DNA from: Roseiarcus sp963709185
GTDB taxonomy: Bacteria > Pseudomonadota > Alphaproteobacteria > Rhizobiales > Beijerinckiaceae
NCBI GenBank assembly: GCA_963709185.1
Contig: CAVPVQ010000032.1
Span: forward strand, 133,042-197,041
Reading direction: 5' to 3'
DNA length: 64,000 nt
This document shows, in pieces, positions 1-9,412 of the stretch. A program made the translations under genes and the position numbers. Position 1 is the first letter of the stretch. Every line of letters starts with the position of its first letter. A model generated the notes under the pieces. It did no database searches and was not told where the DNA came from. It worked only from the letters and a program-made list of their open reading frames with translations.

Positions 1-1475
1 TGCACCTTGCCCATCGCGTTGCGCGGCAGTTCGGCGTCGAAGAACACCCGCTTGGGCAGCTTGTAGCGCGCAAGCCGCTCCTGCAGGGCGGCGAGCACCG
101 CCTCCTCCGACAGCAGCGCGGTCGGCGCCGGCACGATGACGGCGGTGACGCCCTCGCCGAAATCGGGATGCGGCAGGCCGATGACCGCGCTTTCGACGAC
201 GCCGTCGAGCGCGTCGATCTCCGCCTCGACCTCGATCGGGTAGACATTGAAGCCGCCGGATATGATCAGGTCCTTGGCGCGTCCGACGATCCTGACATAA
301 CCGCCCTCGTCGATGCGGGCGAGATCGCCGGTGATGAAAAATCCGTCGCGGCGGAATTCCTGCGCGGTCTTTTCCGGCATCAGCCAATAGCCCTTGAACA
401 CATTCGGGCCCTTGACCTCGATCACCCCGATCTCGCCATGCGGCAATGGCGCGCCGGAATCGGGATCGGCGATGCGCAGGCTGACGCCAGGCAGGGGAAA
501 GCCGACCGTGCCGGCGCGCCGCTCGCCGTCATAGGGATTGGACGTGATCATATTGGTCTCGGTCATCCCGTAGCGTTCGAGGATCGCGTGGCCGGTCCGT
601 GCGCGCCAGGCGTCGTGAGTCTCCTGCAGCAACGGGGCCGAGCCCGAGATGAACACGCGCATATGCGCGGTCGAGGCGCGCGTCACGCCGGCATGCGCGA
701 GCAGCCTGACGTAAAATGTCGGCACGCCCATCAGGCTGGTGGCGCGCGGCAGCGCCGCGACGATCGCGTCGGCGTCAAAACGCGGCTGGAAAATCATCGT
801 CGCGCCGCTCAGCAGCGCGACATTGGTGGCGGTGAACAGACCATGGGTGTGAAAGACGGGGAGCGCGTGGATCAGCACGTCGGCGCTGGTGAACCGCCAG
901 ACGTCGACCAGCGCGCGCCCGTTGGAGGCGAGATTGCCATGGCTCAGCATGGCGCCCTTCGAGCGCCCGGTGGTGCCCGACGTATAGAGGATCGCCGCCA
1001 GATCGTCCGTGGCGCGCGCAACGGTGGCGAATTCCGCCGGCGCGGCGGCGATCCGCTCGCCCATGCCGCCGTCCCGGCTGACGCCAAGCGATTCGACGGC
1101 GGGGAGCCCGAGTTCGTGAACCAGCGCGCGCGTCGCCTCCAGCGCGGCGGGCCGGCACAGGGTCAGCGCGGGCTTGGCGTCGGACAGGAAATACCTGAGC
1201 TCGGCGAGCGTGTAGGCGGTGTTGAGCGGCAGCAGCACCGCCCCGGCGCGCCAGCAGGCGAGCAACAGCACGATCATGTCGGGCGATTTGTCGATCTGCG
1301 CGGCGACGCGGTCGCCGGGCTCGACGCCCAGCGCAACCAGGGCGTTGGCGGCGCGTCCCGAGCGCTCGAACAGCGCGCCATAGGTCAGCGACCATCCGTC
1401 GGGCGTGTCGATCGCCGCTTTTTCGAGATCGGACGCCGAAGCCCGAATGAGATCGAACAGATTGGCGGGCGTCAA
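1..1475 (-). CDS. matB: Malonyl-CoA synthetase / acyl-CoA ligase, 3' end off window
   Basis: This is an ANL-superfamily ligase that activates malonate (or a related acid) to its CoA thioester with ATP. In frame on the reverse strand I read the P-loop-like motif YTSGTTGRSKGAM, the YGMTE adenylate motif, GDLARIDEGG, GRAKDLIISGGFNVYP, and finally RNAMGKVQ, which is the start of the C-terminal lysine motif. The last residues lie beyond position 1. About 491 codons are present, close to the usual length of about 500. The proposed start is TTG at 1475, overlapping the stop of the decarboxylase gene (TTGA), with GGAG about 10 bases upstream. That implies translational coupling. The decarboxylase neighbour is what favours malonate over other acids. 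The ligase assignment is secure and the exact substrate is inferred. Confidence 0.85.
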   Translation of the reverse strand, partial: MTPANLFDLIRASASDLEKAAIDTPDGWSLTYGALFERSGRAANALVALGVEPGDRVAAQIDKSPDMIVLLLACWRAGAVLLPLNTAYTLAELRYFLSDAKPALTLCRPAALEATRALVHELGLPAVESLGVSRDGGMGERIAAAPAEFATVARATDDLAAILYTSGTTGRSKGAMLSHGNLASNGRALVDVWRFTSADVLIHALPVFHTHGLFTATNVALLSGATMIFQPRFDADAIVAALPRATSLMGVPTFYVRLLAHAGVTRASTAHMRVFISGSAPLLQETHDAWRARTGHAILERYGMTETNMITSNPYDGERRAGTVGFPLPGVSLRIADPDSGAPLPHGEIGVIEVKGPNVFKGYWLMPEKTAQEFRRDGFFITGDLARIDEGGYVRIVGRAKDLIISGGFNVYPIEVEAEIDALDGVVESAVIGLPHPDFGEGVTAVIVPAPTALLSEEAVLAALQERLARYKLPKRVFFDAELPRNAMGKV

Positions 1476-2863
1476 GGCTCGGAGCTCCGGGTCGCCGGCG
1501 GCTCGGCGGCGTATTCGCGCGGTTTGATCCGCGCCAGCTTGCGGACGGCGGGCGAGGCGACCACCTCGCCGCGGTTGGCGAAGGTCTCGTGATTCTCTTC
1601 GATATGATCGAGATCATAGAGGTAGTTGACCATCAACCCGTGCGATTGGCGCAGCGCCGCCTCCGACAGATCGCCAAACGGATTGATCCGTTCCAGCCGC
1701 GCGCCATTGCCGAGGTGAAAGCGCGCGACGGGATCGACGATGCGGCCCGAAGCGGTGCGCGCATGCAGGAAATAATGGGCGGCGAGCGGGACCAGCGTCC
1801 GCCCCAATGCCTCGCGCGCCGCCGCCTTGGTCGGCCAGTTCGGCTTTTCCAGCAGCGCCAGCGTGCGTCGCGCCGGCAACGATATGGTCTGTGACTGTTC
1901 GTCCTCCGCCTCGCGCCGCAGCCAGGCGGCGAAGTCAGGCGCCGGCGACAGCGTCACAAAGCTGGTCAGGCGCGGCAATTCGCGCTTCAAATCCTCGACC
2001 ACCTGCTTGATCAGAAAATTGCCGAAGCTGACGCGCGCGAGGCCGCGCTGCGCGCTAGAGATCGAATAGAAGACCGCCGTCGTCGCCGCCTGCGGCGCAA
2101 GCTCGCTGCGGTCGGTGGCGAGCAGCGGCGCGATCGCCGCCGGCATCGCGTCGGTCAGCGCAACTTCGACGAAGATCAGCGGCTCATCGCCGAGCGCCGG
2201 ATGAAAAAACGCATAGAGGCGCCGGTCGGGCGGCTCCAGCCGTCGACGCAGATCGTCCCACCCGTGGATCGCGTGAACCGCCTCGTAGCGGATGATCTTC
2301 TCCAGAATATTGGCCGGGGTCGTCCAGTCGATGCGGCGCAGCACGAGAAATCCCCGGTTGAACCAGGACGAGAAAAGATGAACGAAATCGTCGTCGAGCG
2401 CGGTGAGCGGCGGGCTCTGCGCCCGCGCCTCGGCCATATCCTCGCGCATGCGCACCAGCGCCAGCGTCGCGCCGGGCGCGTGGTTGAGGCGCCGCATCAG
2501 CTCCTGACGCGGCGGCTCGGCGAGGCGCCTCAATGCAGCCGCCTCGCTCTCGACCGGATTGGCGAGAAAGGCTTGCGCGGCGGCGCCCAGCGCCGCCAGG
2601 TCGGGGCCAAATCGCGTCGCCGCGCCGGTCAGGAATTCGAGCCGCTGCGCGGGCGCGAGCGCCGCGTAGCCAGCCAGGATCGACTGGGCGAGCGCAATGC
2701 CCGAAGCCTCGCCGCGTCCGGTCAGCAATGTCTGCGCGAGATCGAGCAGACGTTCGACGCCGAGCGGCTCGGCGCGCCGATAGCCCACCAGCGCGCGTCC
2801 GCGTTGGGCCACCGTCTGCAAGAGCCCGGTAAAAAAAGTGACGTTGGTCGAGGCTTCGTTCAC
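1472..2863 (-). CDS. Malonyl-CoA decarboxylase
   Basis: This enzyme converts malonyl-CoA to acetyl-CoA and CO2, and with the following ligase gene forms a malonate-degradation pair. The product is 463 aa, normal for the MCD family. The N-terminal helical region is followed by the catalytic domain. Recognisable blocks are FFHPALGDEPLIFVEVAL, FYSISSAQRGLARVSFGNFL and HYFLHARTASG, then DPVARFHLGNGA, which contains the conserved histidine. The reading frame is open upstream to 2983. I chose the GTG at 2863 because AAAGGAGG lies 6 bases before it and the upstream residues look unlike protein. The gene is divergent from the class II aldolase gene, and the roughly 220 bp between them should hold both promoters. 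Confidence 0.9.
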   Translation of the reverse strand: MNEASTNVTFFTGLLQTVAQRGRALVGYRRAEPLGVERLLDLAQTLLTGRGEASGIALAQSILAGYAALAPAQRLEFLTGAATRFGPDLAALGAAAQAFLANPVESEAAALRRLAEPPRQELMRRLNHAPGATLALVRMREDMAEARAQSPPLTALDDDFVHLFSSWFNRGFLVLRRIDWTTPANILEKIIRYEAVHAIHGWDDLRRRLEPPDRRLYAFFHPALGDEPLIFVEVALTDAMPAAIAPLLATDRSELAPQAATTAVFYSISSAQRGLARVSFGNFLIKQVVEDLKRELPRLTSFVTLSPAPDFAAWLRREAEDEQSQTISLPARRTLALLEKPNWPTKAAAREALGRTLVPLAAHYFLHARTASGRIVDPVARFHLGNGARLERINPFGDLSEAALRQSHGLMVNYLYDLDHIEENHETFANRGEVVASPAVRKLARIKPREYAAEPPATRSSEP

Positions 2864-3086
2864 GCAGCCTCCTTTCGGGGCCGGTTCGTCGTCGCGCCGC
2901 CAGCATAGAGCGCGGCGCGGGCGCCGCAAAGCGGCGCGGTGAATTCCGGGACCTCGCCCAGCGACCTGAAAATGCGCACACATTCAGTTTGCGCGGAAGG
3001 CGATCGCCGGCGCGCCGGGCATACCCTTGAGGCGCGAGCGGCTCTATGATGCGCGCAGCCAATAGATTCGCATGGAGCTGGCGCCG

Positions 3087-3854
3087 ATGAAGGAAAAGGA
3101 TCTGCGCGCCGCGATCGTCGCGCAATGCCGGGCGATGAACGCCGCCGGGCTCAATCAGGGGACGGCGGGCAATATTTCGGCGCGCATCGGCGACGCGATG
3201 CTGATCACGCCGAGCGCGATTCCCTACGATATGATGCGCCCAGCCATGGTCGCGCGGATGCCGCTGGGCGGCGAATACGGCGCGTGGTCGGGGCCACACC
3301 CGCCATCCACCGAATGGCGGTTTCACCTCGACATCATGCGCGCGCGCCCCGATGTCGGAGCGATCGTCCATTGCCATCCGGTTTACGCCACCGCCCTGTC
3401 GATGCTGCACAAGCCGATCCCGGCGGCCCATTACATGATTGCGGCATTCGGCGGCCCCACGGTGCGCTGCACCGGCTACGCGCCCTATGGCACCAAGCAA
3501 TTGTCGGACCTCGCGGTTGCCGGGCTCGAGGCGCGCAACGGCGTCCTGCTCGGCAATCACGGCATGATCGCGGTCGGCGAAACACTGACCCAGGCGATGT
3601 GGCGGGCGACCGAGCTCGAGACTCTGGCCAAGATGTATCATCTCGCTCTGGCCGTCGGCGAGCCGGTGGTGCTTTCCGACGATGAAATCATGCGCACCGT
3701 CGAGCGGTTCAAGACGTACGGTCAGGGGCTCGAACTGGACGTTTCGCGCGGGGCTCTGAAGAACGCGCGGCCGAAGAAGAAGGCCGAAGCGAAGACGAAA
3801 TCCGGCGCCGCCAAGGCGGGGCGCCCTGAACGGCGCGGCTCGCGCGGACAATAG
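3087..3854 (+). CDS. Class II aldolase/adducin family protein (FucA-like)
   Basis: This is a zinc-dependent class II aldolase or decarboxylase fold of about 255 aa, of the L-fuculose-phosphate aldolase type. Family signatures in order are LNQGTAGNISAR near the N-terminus, an acidic residue in STEWRFH, the zinc-site pair in VHCHPVYA, and GNHGMIAVG, with a further zinc histidine. The C-terminal 35 residues are a lysine/alanine-rich tail of low complexity that is not part of the fold. ATG 3087 is preferred over ATG 3072 because GGAG lies 9 bases before it. The substrate cannot be told from sequence. It is divergent from the malonyl-CoA decarboxylase gene. Confidence 0.85.
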   Translation: MKEKDLRAAIVAQCRAMNAAGLNQGTAGNISARIGDAMLITPSAIPYDMMRPAMVARMPLGGEYGAWSGPHPPSTEWRFHLDIMRARPDVGAIVHCHPVYATALSMLHKPIPAAHYMIAAFGGPTVRCTGYAPYGTKQLSDLAVAGLEARNGVLLGNHGMIAVGETLTQAMWRATELETLAKMYHLALAVGEPVVLSDDEIMRTVERFKTYGQGLELDVSRGALKNARPKKKAEAKTKSGAAKAGRPERRGSRGQ

Positions 3855-3884
3855 CGCGCCGCCGCCGGCGCGCCTTCGATTCCG

Positions 3885-4824
3885 CTACCCCCTGGCGATC
3901 AGCAATTGGGCGGCGATGGCGGCGGCGATCACCGCCGGCTCCTTGCCCTCGACGCCGGGCAGGCCGATCGGGCAGACGAGGCGGCCGAGCGCCTCCTCAC
4001 TCAGGCCGGCGGCGCGCATCTGGCTCAGGAATCGCGCGCGCTTGGTCGCCGAGCCGATCAGGCCGACAAATGAAAAGCGCTGCTGGCGCAGCGCCTCGCT
4101 GACGATGGAAAGATCGAGCGGATGCGAATGGGTCATCACCAGCACCTGCGCCCCGTCCGGCGCGGCGCCAAGTTCCCGCGCGGGCTCGACCGCATGGACC
4201 ATCGACGACATTGCCGGGCGCGCGCTCGGGAAACACTTCGCGGCGCGGGTCGATCCAGCGCGTCTTGAACGGCAGCGGGGCCAGCGCCAGCACCAGCGCC
4301 CGCCCGACATGGCCGGCGCCGAACAGATAGAGCAAGGTCGCATGGTCGACGAAGCGCTCGCGCAGGCCGCCGTCCGGCAGCGGTTCGATTTCGGCGCCCT
4401 CGCGGGCCGGCCCCGCCATCACCTTGCGCGCCAGCCGCCCGTCCGGGCCGCGGATCGCCTCGGCGACGAACGGGCCGTCGCGTTCAGCGGCGGCGAGCGC
4501 CGCCAGTTCGCCGGCGTCGCGCGCATCGAACGTCTCGATCAGCCATTGCACCCGCCCGCCGCAGCATTGCGCCAGATCCGGCCCCAGCGAAATCGTCCGC
4601 CGACGCGCCGCGCCGCGGCCGGCGGCGAGCGCGGCGCGCGCCTCGTCGAGCGCCTGCCATTCCAGCGCGCCGCCGCCGATCGTGCCGTTGAAGGCGCCGG
4701 ACGGGCGCACGATCATTCGCGCCCCGCTCTCGCGCGGGCTCGATCCCTCAACCTTCACAAGACTGACCAGCGCCCCGGCGCCCTCCGCCTCAACCGCCTC
4801 GATCAGTCGATGAAAGACTTGCAT
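3885..4824 (-). pseudogene. xdhC: XdhC, molybdenum cofactor insertion protein, frameshifted
   Basis: XdhC binds and delivers sulfurated molybdenum cofactor to the XdhB subunit. The N-terminal part begins MQVFHRLIEAVEAEG and carries VKVEGSSPRESGARM, GTIGGGALEW and LGPDLAQCCGGRVQWL, typical of the XdhC/CoxI domain. The Rossmann motif LFGAGHVGRAL follows. After DPRREVFPERAPGN the frame is lost. It resumes one base out of phase with VHAVEPARELGAAPDG, VMTHSHPLDL and SFVGLIGSATKRARF to the C-terminus. The break lies between about 4205 and 4240 and needs one base skipped (an extra base, or two missing). It is the third gene of the xdhABC operon. Without intact XdhC the hydroxylase would normally be inactive, so a sequencing indel should be considered. 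Confidence 0.8.
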
Positions 4825-4891
4825 CGCGCCGCCTCAATCCGCCTTCGCGGCGCCGATCGCGCCGTCGGCAGGCAAATCATCAACGCCGGTT

Positions 4892-7216
4892 CTAGCCGCC
4901 GATCGATTGGATCGCATTCAGGATCGCCTCCGGCGTGCAGGGCGCCTCGAGTTTCGGTTGCGATCCCGGCCGGATCGAATGCACCGCGTCGAGAATCGCG
5001 CAATAGACCGAAATGGGCAGCATCAGCGGCGGCTCGCCAACCGCCTTCGAGCGATAGATCGTGTCGGCGATGTTCGGCCGCATATGCAGCCGTGTGCGGA
5101 AGTCGGCGGGAACGTCCGACGCGACCGGGATTTTGTAGGTCGCCGGCGCGTGGGTCGTCAGCCGGCCTTTGCCGTCGAACACCAGCTCCTCGGTGGTCAG
5201 CCAGCCCATCCCCTGGACGAAGCCGCCCTCGACCTGTCCGATATCGAGCGCCGGATTGAGGGAGGAGCCCACGTCATGGAGAATGTCGACCCGCTCGACC
5301 TTCATTTCGCCGGTCAGTGTGTCGATGGCGACCTCGGAGCACGACGCTCCGAACGCGAAATAGAGAAACGGCTTGCCGGTCGCGGTCGGCCGATCCCAGG
5401 TGATCACCGGCGTCTTGTAATAGCCGGCCGCCGAGAGCTGCACGCGGTTGATCCGGCAGGTCTTGGCCAGTTCCCCCAGCGACATCGATTTGTTGCCGAT
5501 CAGCACCAGGCCGTCGCGGAAGACGATCTCGTCGGGCGCGACCCCCCATTGCGCGGCGGCGAAGTCCACCATCCGCTGCTTGATCTGGCGCGCGCCGATC
5601 TGCGCCGCCATGCCGTTGATGTCGGAGCCGGAGGAGGCCGCGGTCGGCGAGGCGTTGGGCACTTTGGCGGTGTTGGTCGCGGTGATGCGCACGAAGTCAA
5701 TCGGCACGCCGAATTCCTCGGCGACCACCTGCGCGACCTTGGTGAACAGCCCCTGCCCCATCTCGGTGCCGCCATGGTTGAGATGAATCGACCCGTCGGT
5801 ATAGACATGGACCAGCGCGCCGGCCTGATTGAGGTGAATGAGCGTGAACGAAATGCCGAACTTGACCGGGGTCAGCGCGATCCCGCGCTTGATGAACCGG
5901 TTGGCGGCGTTGAACGCCGCGACGGCGCGGCGCCGCGCGCGGTAATCGCAGGAAATCTCGAGCTCCTCGACCAGCGCCGGCAGGGTCTCGATGTCTTCGA
6001 CGGTCTGGCCGAAGGGTGTCTTGTCACCGCCCGCGCGGTAGAAGTTGGCTTTGCGCACGTCGAGCGGATCGAGCCCGCGCTCATGGGCGATCGCATGCAT
6101 CACGCGCTCGATCGCCAGCATGCCCTGCGGCCCGCCGAATCCGCGAAAGGCGGTGTTGGAGACGGTGTTGGTCTTGAGACGCCGCGAGGCGACCTTCACC
6201 TCGGGCAGCCAATAGGCGTTGGCGGCGTGGAACATCGCGCGGTCGACGACGCCGAGCGACAGATCGGCCGAGCAGCCGCAGCGCGCGTTGAGCATCACGT
6301 CATAGGCGCTGACCACCCCCTTGTCGTCGTAGCCGACCCGCCAGTCAGCGCGAAAATCGTGCCGCTTGCCGGTCAGCGCGAAATCGTCGTCGCGGTCGAG
6401 CCTCACCTTGCAGGGCCTTCCCGTCACCAGGGCGGCCAGCGCGGCGATCGCCGCCCAGGCGCAGGCCTGGCTTTCCTTGCCGCCGAAGGCGCCGCCCATG
6501 CGCCGCGTCTCGACCGTCACGAACGCGTCGGGAATGGCGAGAATGCGCGCCACGAGATGCTGCACTTCGGTAGGGTCTTGCGTCGAGGAATGAACCATCA
6601 TCTCGCGCGCTTCGCCGGGGATCGCGAAAGCGGCCTGACCCTCGAGATAGAAATGCTCCTGACCGCCGATCCGCAAAACGCCATCGAGACGGTGGGGTGC
6701 GCGAGTGAGCGCGGCTGCCACGTCGCCGCGTCCAAACTCATAGTCCGGCAGCACGCGCTCGCCGGTCTCCAGGGCGTCCTCAACGGTGATGGCGGGCTTG
6801 GCTTCGGCGATGTCGACTCGGGCGAGCCGCGCGGCACGGCGCGCCTCGTCGCGGTTCGTCGCAACCACCGCGAAAAGCGCCTGATGATGGAACAGAATCT
6901 CCTTGTCGGCGAACAGCGGCTCGTCGGCGAAGGCCGGCGCGATGTCGTTCCTGCCCGGAATATCGGCGGCGGTCAGCACGGCGACGACGCCCTTGGCGGC
7001 GCGCACGGCGTCAAGATCGAGCGCGCGCAACGTTCCGCTCGCCTTGTCGGCGACGCCGATTGCGATATGCAGCGTCCCCGCGGGTTCGCGGATATCGTCG
7101 ATATAGGTTGCCGCGCCGCTGACGTGCAGGCGCGCCGAGTCGTGAGGGAGCGGCTTGTGGACGACGGCCGTCTCGACTTCGAGAGGGACCTGCGGGATCG
7201 GGTTACTCCGCGGCAT
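4892..7216 (-). CDS. xdhB: Xanthine dehydrogenase, molybdopterin-binding large subunit
   Basis: This is the molybdenum-cofactor subunit (774 aa) of a bacterial xanthine dehydrogenase, which oxidises hypoxanthine or xanthine toward urate in purine breakdown. The N-terminal Ald_Xan_dh_C domain begins near HVSGAATYIDDIREP. The cofactor-binding domain contains RRMGGAFGGKESQ, AFRGFGGPQGM and HGGTEMGQGLFTKV. The C-terminal KAVGEPPLML holds the catalytic glutamate. The start at 7216 is supported by GGAGG 6 bases upstream and overlaps the end of xdhA by 14 bp. An ORF start at 7339 is a read-through into xdhA and is rejected. The gene is intact, unlike the xdhC that follows it after 67 bp. Confidence 0.93.
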   Translation of the reverse strand: MPRSNPIPQVPLEVETAVVHKPLPHDSARLHVSGAATYIDDIREPAGTLHIAIGVADKASGTLRALDLDAVRAAKGVVAVLTAADIPGRNDIAPAFADEPLFADKEILFHHQALFAVVATNRDEARRAARLARVDIAEAKPAITVEDALETGERVLPDYEFGRGDVAAALTRAPHRLDGVLRIGGQEHFYLEGQAAFAIPGEAREMMVHSSTQDPTEVQHLVARILAIPDAFVTVETRRMGGAFGGKESQACAWAAIAALAALVTGRPCKVRLDRDDDFALTGKRHDFRADWRVGYDDKGVVSAYDVMLNARCGCSADLSLGVVDRAMFHAANAYWLPEVKVASRRLKTNTVSNTAFRGFGGPQGMLAIERVMHAIAHERGLDPLDVRKANFYRAGGDKTPFGQTVEDIETLPALVEELEISCDYRARRRAVAAFNAANRFIKRGIALTPVKFGISFTLIHLNQAGALVHVYTDGSIHLNHGGTEMGQGLFTKVAQVVAEEFGVPIDFVRITATNTAKVPNASPTAASSGSDINGMAAQIGARQIKQRMVDFAAAQWGVAPDEIVFRDGLVLIGNKSMSLGELAKTCRINRVQLSAAGYYKTPVITWDRPTATGKPFLYFAFGASCSEVAIDTLTGEMKVERVDILHDVGSSLNPALDIGQVEGGFVQGMGWLTTEELVFDGKGRLTTHAPATYKIPVASDVPADFRTRLHMRPNIADTIYRSKAVGEPPLMLPISVYCAILDAVHSIRPGSQPKLEAPCTPEAILNAIQSIGG

Positions 7217-8684
7217 GCAGACCTCCGATGCGGGTCGCGCCCTCGCCGCCCGCGACTTCGACAAGCGCCTTGAGCAAGAGATTGGCGGCGACGCGCGAGC
7301 GATAGGCGGCGGTCGCGCGCATGTCGGTGAGCGGCGCATAGTCCGAACCGATCGCCGCGATGGCGGCGCTCCAGGTCGCGGAATCGTCGAGATCCGCGCC
7401 GATGAGGGCGGCTTCGGCGCCCTTGGCTCGCTTCGGGGTGGCGGCCATGCCGCCGTAGGCGATTCGCGCCTCGACGATGCGACGGCCCAAAAGAGTGAAA
7501 CGGAAGCCGCTCATGACAGCGGAAATGTCCTCGTCGAAGCGCTTCGACACCTTGAAGGCGCGGTAGCGCTGATTGTCCTTTAGCCTTGGCGCATGGATGC
7601 GGCGCACATATTCGCCGGGCGAACGATCCTGCTTGCCATAGGCGATGAAGAAATCCTCCAGCGGCAGCACGCGCGACGCGTCGCCCTTTCGCAGCTCCAC
7701 TGTCGCCCCCAGCGCAATCAGCGCCGGCGGCAGATCGCCGATCGGCGAGCCGTTGGCGACATTGCCGCCGACGGTCCCGGCGGCGCGCACCTGCGCCGAG
7801 CCGAACCGGCGCATGATTTCGCCGAGATCGGGATGGAGTTGCGCCAGCATCGGCAGCGCGCGCTCAAGCGTGACGGTGGCGTAGATATCGAGCCCGTCGG
7901 CGCCGGCCTCCATCCGATCGAGCCCGGCGACCCGCCCCAGCCAAATGATCTTGCGCGGATCGCGCAACATCTTGGTGATCCACAACCCGACATCGGTGGC
8001 GCCGCCGAGCAGCACCGCGTCGGCGTGCCGGGCGTAGAGCCGGGCAAGCGCCTGCTCGCTGGCGGGCGCGGCGAAAAACGCGCTCTCGTCGCCGACGAAC
8101 AGGTCCGCATCGTCGGCGATTTTCGCCAAAGCCTCGAGCCGCGCCGCGGCCCGCGCGGCGAATCGATCGGCGGGCGCGCCAGTGCAGGCGTCGAGCGCCG
8201 CGTCGACGATCGGCCGGTAGCCGGTGCAGCGGCACAGATTGCCGGCAAGCTGGTCGCAGATCGCGGCGCGCGTCGCGGGCTCGCGACGCTGATACAGCGC
8301 GAACAGGCTCATCACGATGCCCGGCGTGCAAAAGCCGCATTGCGAGCCGTGCTGGTCGACCATCGCCTGCTGGACCGGGTGAAGGACGCCGCCGTCCGCG
8401 AGATCCTCCACCGTGATCACCTCGGCGCCGTCAACCTGGCCGAGCAGCATCACGCAGGCGTTGACCGCCTCATGCGCCAGCGCGCCGTCGCGGCTGCGCG
8501 CCAGGACGACGGTGCAGGCGCCGCAATCGCCTTCGGCGCAGCCCTCCTTGGTGCCGGTCGCCCCGGCTTTCTCGCGCAACCAGTCCAGCAGCGTGGCGCG
8601 CGGCGCGAAGTCGCGCAACGCGACGTCGGCGCCGCGGAAGCGGAATTTGAGGGATTTTCGTGGCTCTGTATTCGGCTCGCTCAT
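7203..8684 (-). CDS. xdhA: Xanthine dehydrogenase small subunit (2Fe-2S and FAD)
   Basis: This 493-aa subunit carries electrons from the molybdenum site to NAD. An N-terminal ferredoxin-like 2Fe-2S domain has the cysteine set CAEGDCGACTV, followed by the second cluster domain with QCGFCTPG and LCRCTGYRPI. The FAD-binding domain follows, with GGATDVGLW and GTVGGNVANGSPIGD, and then the CO-dehydrogenase flavoprotein C-terminal domain. ATG 8684 is preferred over an in-frame start at 8714, because the shorter form begins MSEPNTEPRK with GGAG 9 bases upstream and the longer one has no ribosome-binding site. It is the first gene of the xdhABC operon, and the 190 bp before it must hold the promoter. 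Confidence 0.92.
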   Translation of the reverse strand: MSEPNTEPRKSLKFRFRGADVALRDFAPRATLLDWLREKAGATGTKEGCAEGDCGACTVVLARSRDGALAHEAVNACVMLLGQVDGAEVITVEDLADGGVLHPVQQAMVDQHGSQCGFCTPGIVMSLFALYQRREPATRAAICDQLAGNLCRCTGYRPIVDAALDACTGAPADRFAARAAARLEALAKIADDADLFVGDESAFFAAPASEQALARLYARHADAVLLGGATDVGLWITKMLRDPRKIIWLGRVAGLDRMEAGADGLDIYATVTLERALPMLAQLHPDLGEIMRRFGSAQVRAAGTVGGNVANGSPIGDLPPALIALGATVELRKGDASRVLPLEDFFIAYGKQDRSPGEYVRRIHAPRLKDNQRYRAFKVSKRFDEDISAVMSGFRFTLLGRRIVEARIAYGGMAATPKRAKGAEAALIGADLDDSATWSAAIAAIGSDYAPLTDMRATAAYRSRVAANLLLKALVEVAGGEGATRIGGLHAAE

Positions 8685-8877
8685 CTCGAAGGCTCCGTCG
8701 ACCTGCCTAATCATGCGGCAAATTTGTGCGAAACAAAAGGTTTCGCTGGATCGACGTCGCCAGGGGCAGGCTCGGAAAATCCATCAAGAGCGTCGGCGCG
8801 CCCGCTCCGCGCGCCTTGCCAGCTGAAGACTGCGGCCGGCCAGGCCTTGGCGGGGTCGGCCTGTTCGATCAAAAGGC

Positions 8878-9066
8878 CTACGGCAAACCCGCCTGTCGAA
8901 GTGCGGCGTTCGCCGTATGACGACTCGGGATCCCGATCGGCGCAGGAAAGCTTCGCCCAGTGATCGGGCTCCTGCAGATTTCATGGCTGCCCTTTCCCTG
9001 GCGGATGAGAACGCATCCGGAGGCGCGCGGCAGTTCCCGAAGCGCGCGGTCGAATTGAGGCGCCAT
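8878..9066 (-). CDS. hicA: HicA-family mRNA interferase toxin
   Basis: This is a 62-aa protein of the HicA/YcfA family, a small double-stranded-RNA-binding-fold toxin that cleaves mRNA. The hallmark is RQGKGSHEI with the catalytic histidine, followed by SPITGRSFPAPIGIPSRHTAN and a C-terminal leucine-rich helix. The start ATG abuts the stop of the DUF1902 gene (TAAATG), so translation is coupled. The order is antitoxin then toxin. The length is near the family norm of 60 to 80 residues. The last residues (RQAGLP) match the usual family ending, so the gene looks complete. Confidence 0.75.
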   Translation of the reverse strand: MAPQFDRALRELPRASGCVLIRQGKGSHEICRSPITGRSFPAPIGIPSRHTANAALRQAGLP

Positions 9067-9303
9067 TTACACGGTCGCGAACTCGGCTTCGCGCAACGCG
9101 GTGATCTGCAGGTAGACCGACGCGGGATCGACGCCCGGATAATTGTCAGGCAGGATATCGAGCGCCATCGCCGATATCTTCGCCAGCAATTGGTCGAGCG
9201 TCGGCGCATCGGCGGCGGCCGGAATATTGTCGCAATGCCCGGTCCACACCGCGGCTTCGTCGTCCCAGGCGGCGGATATTGTGAAGATGAGGGGTTTGGT
9301 CAT
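9067..9303 (-). CDS. hicB: DUF1902 HicB-like antitoxin
   Basis: This 78-aa protein has a HicB-like partial RNase H fold. The N-terminus ISAAWDDEAAVWTGHCDNIPAAADAPTL followed by a helix (LLAKISAMALDIL) is characteristic of DUF1902 proteins, which accompany HicA toxins. It should bind and neutralise the HicA encoded immediately downstream and probably represses the pair. No separate DNA-binding domain (ribbon-helix-helix or HTH) is visible, so autoregulation would have to use another surface. It lies between xdhA and a VOC-family gene on the same strand, but is likely transcribed on its own. Confidence 0.75.
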   Translation of the reverse strand: MTKPLIFTISAAWDDEAAVWTGHCDNIPAAADAPTLDQLLAKISAMALDILPDNYPGVDPASVYLQITALREAEFATV

Positions 9304-9412
9304 TGCACCTTCAAATATACAATAGCCAGCCTTTCCCGCCTAGCTGCCTGTGTCTTGCCTGGGCTCGCTCGTGGCCGCCACCCTCTCTCTTCAATTCATA
9401 GGCGAGGGAGCG

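Noticed and set aside
168..1592. Long forward ORF of 474 codons over the malonyl-CoA synthetase
   Set aside because: It is the antisense shadow of a gene with clear ligase motifs; its composition is Arg/Gly/Ala-rich without any domain.
4907..7273. Forward ORF of 788 codons opposite xdhB
   Set aside because: High-GC shadow frame of xdhB; no recognisable domain and no ribosome-binding site.
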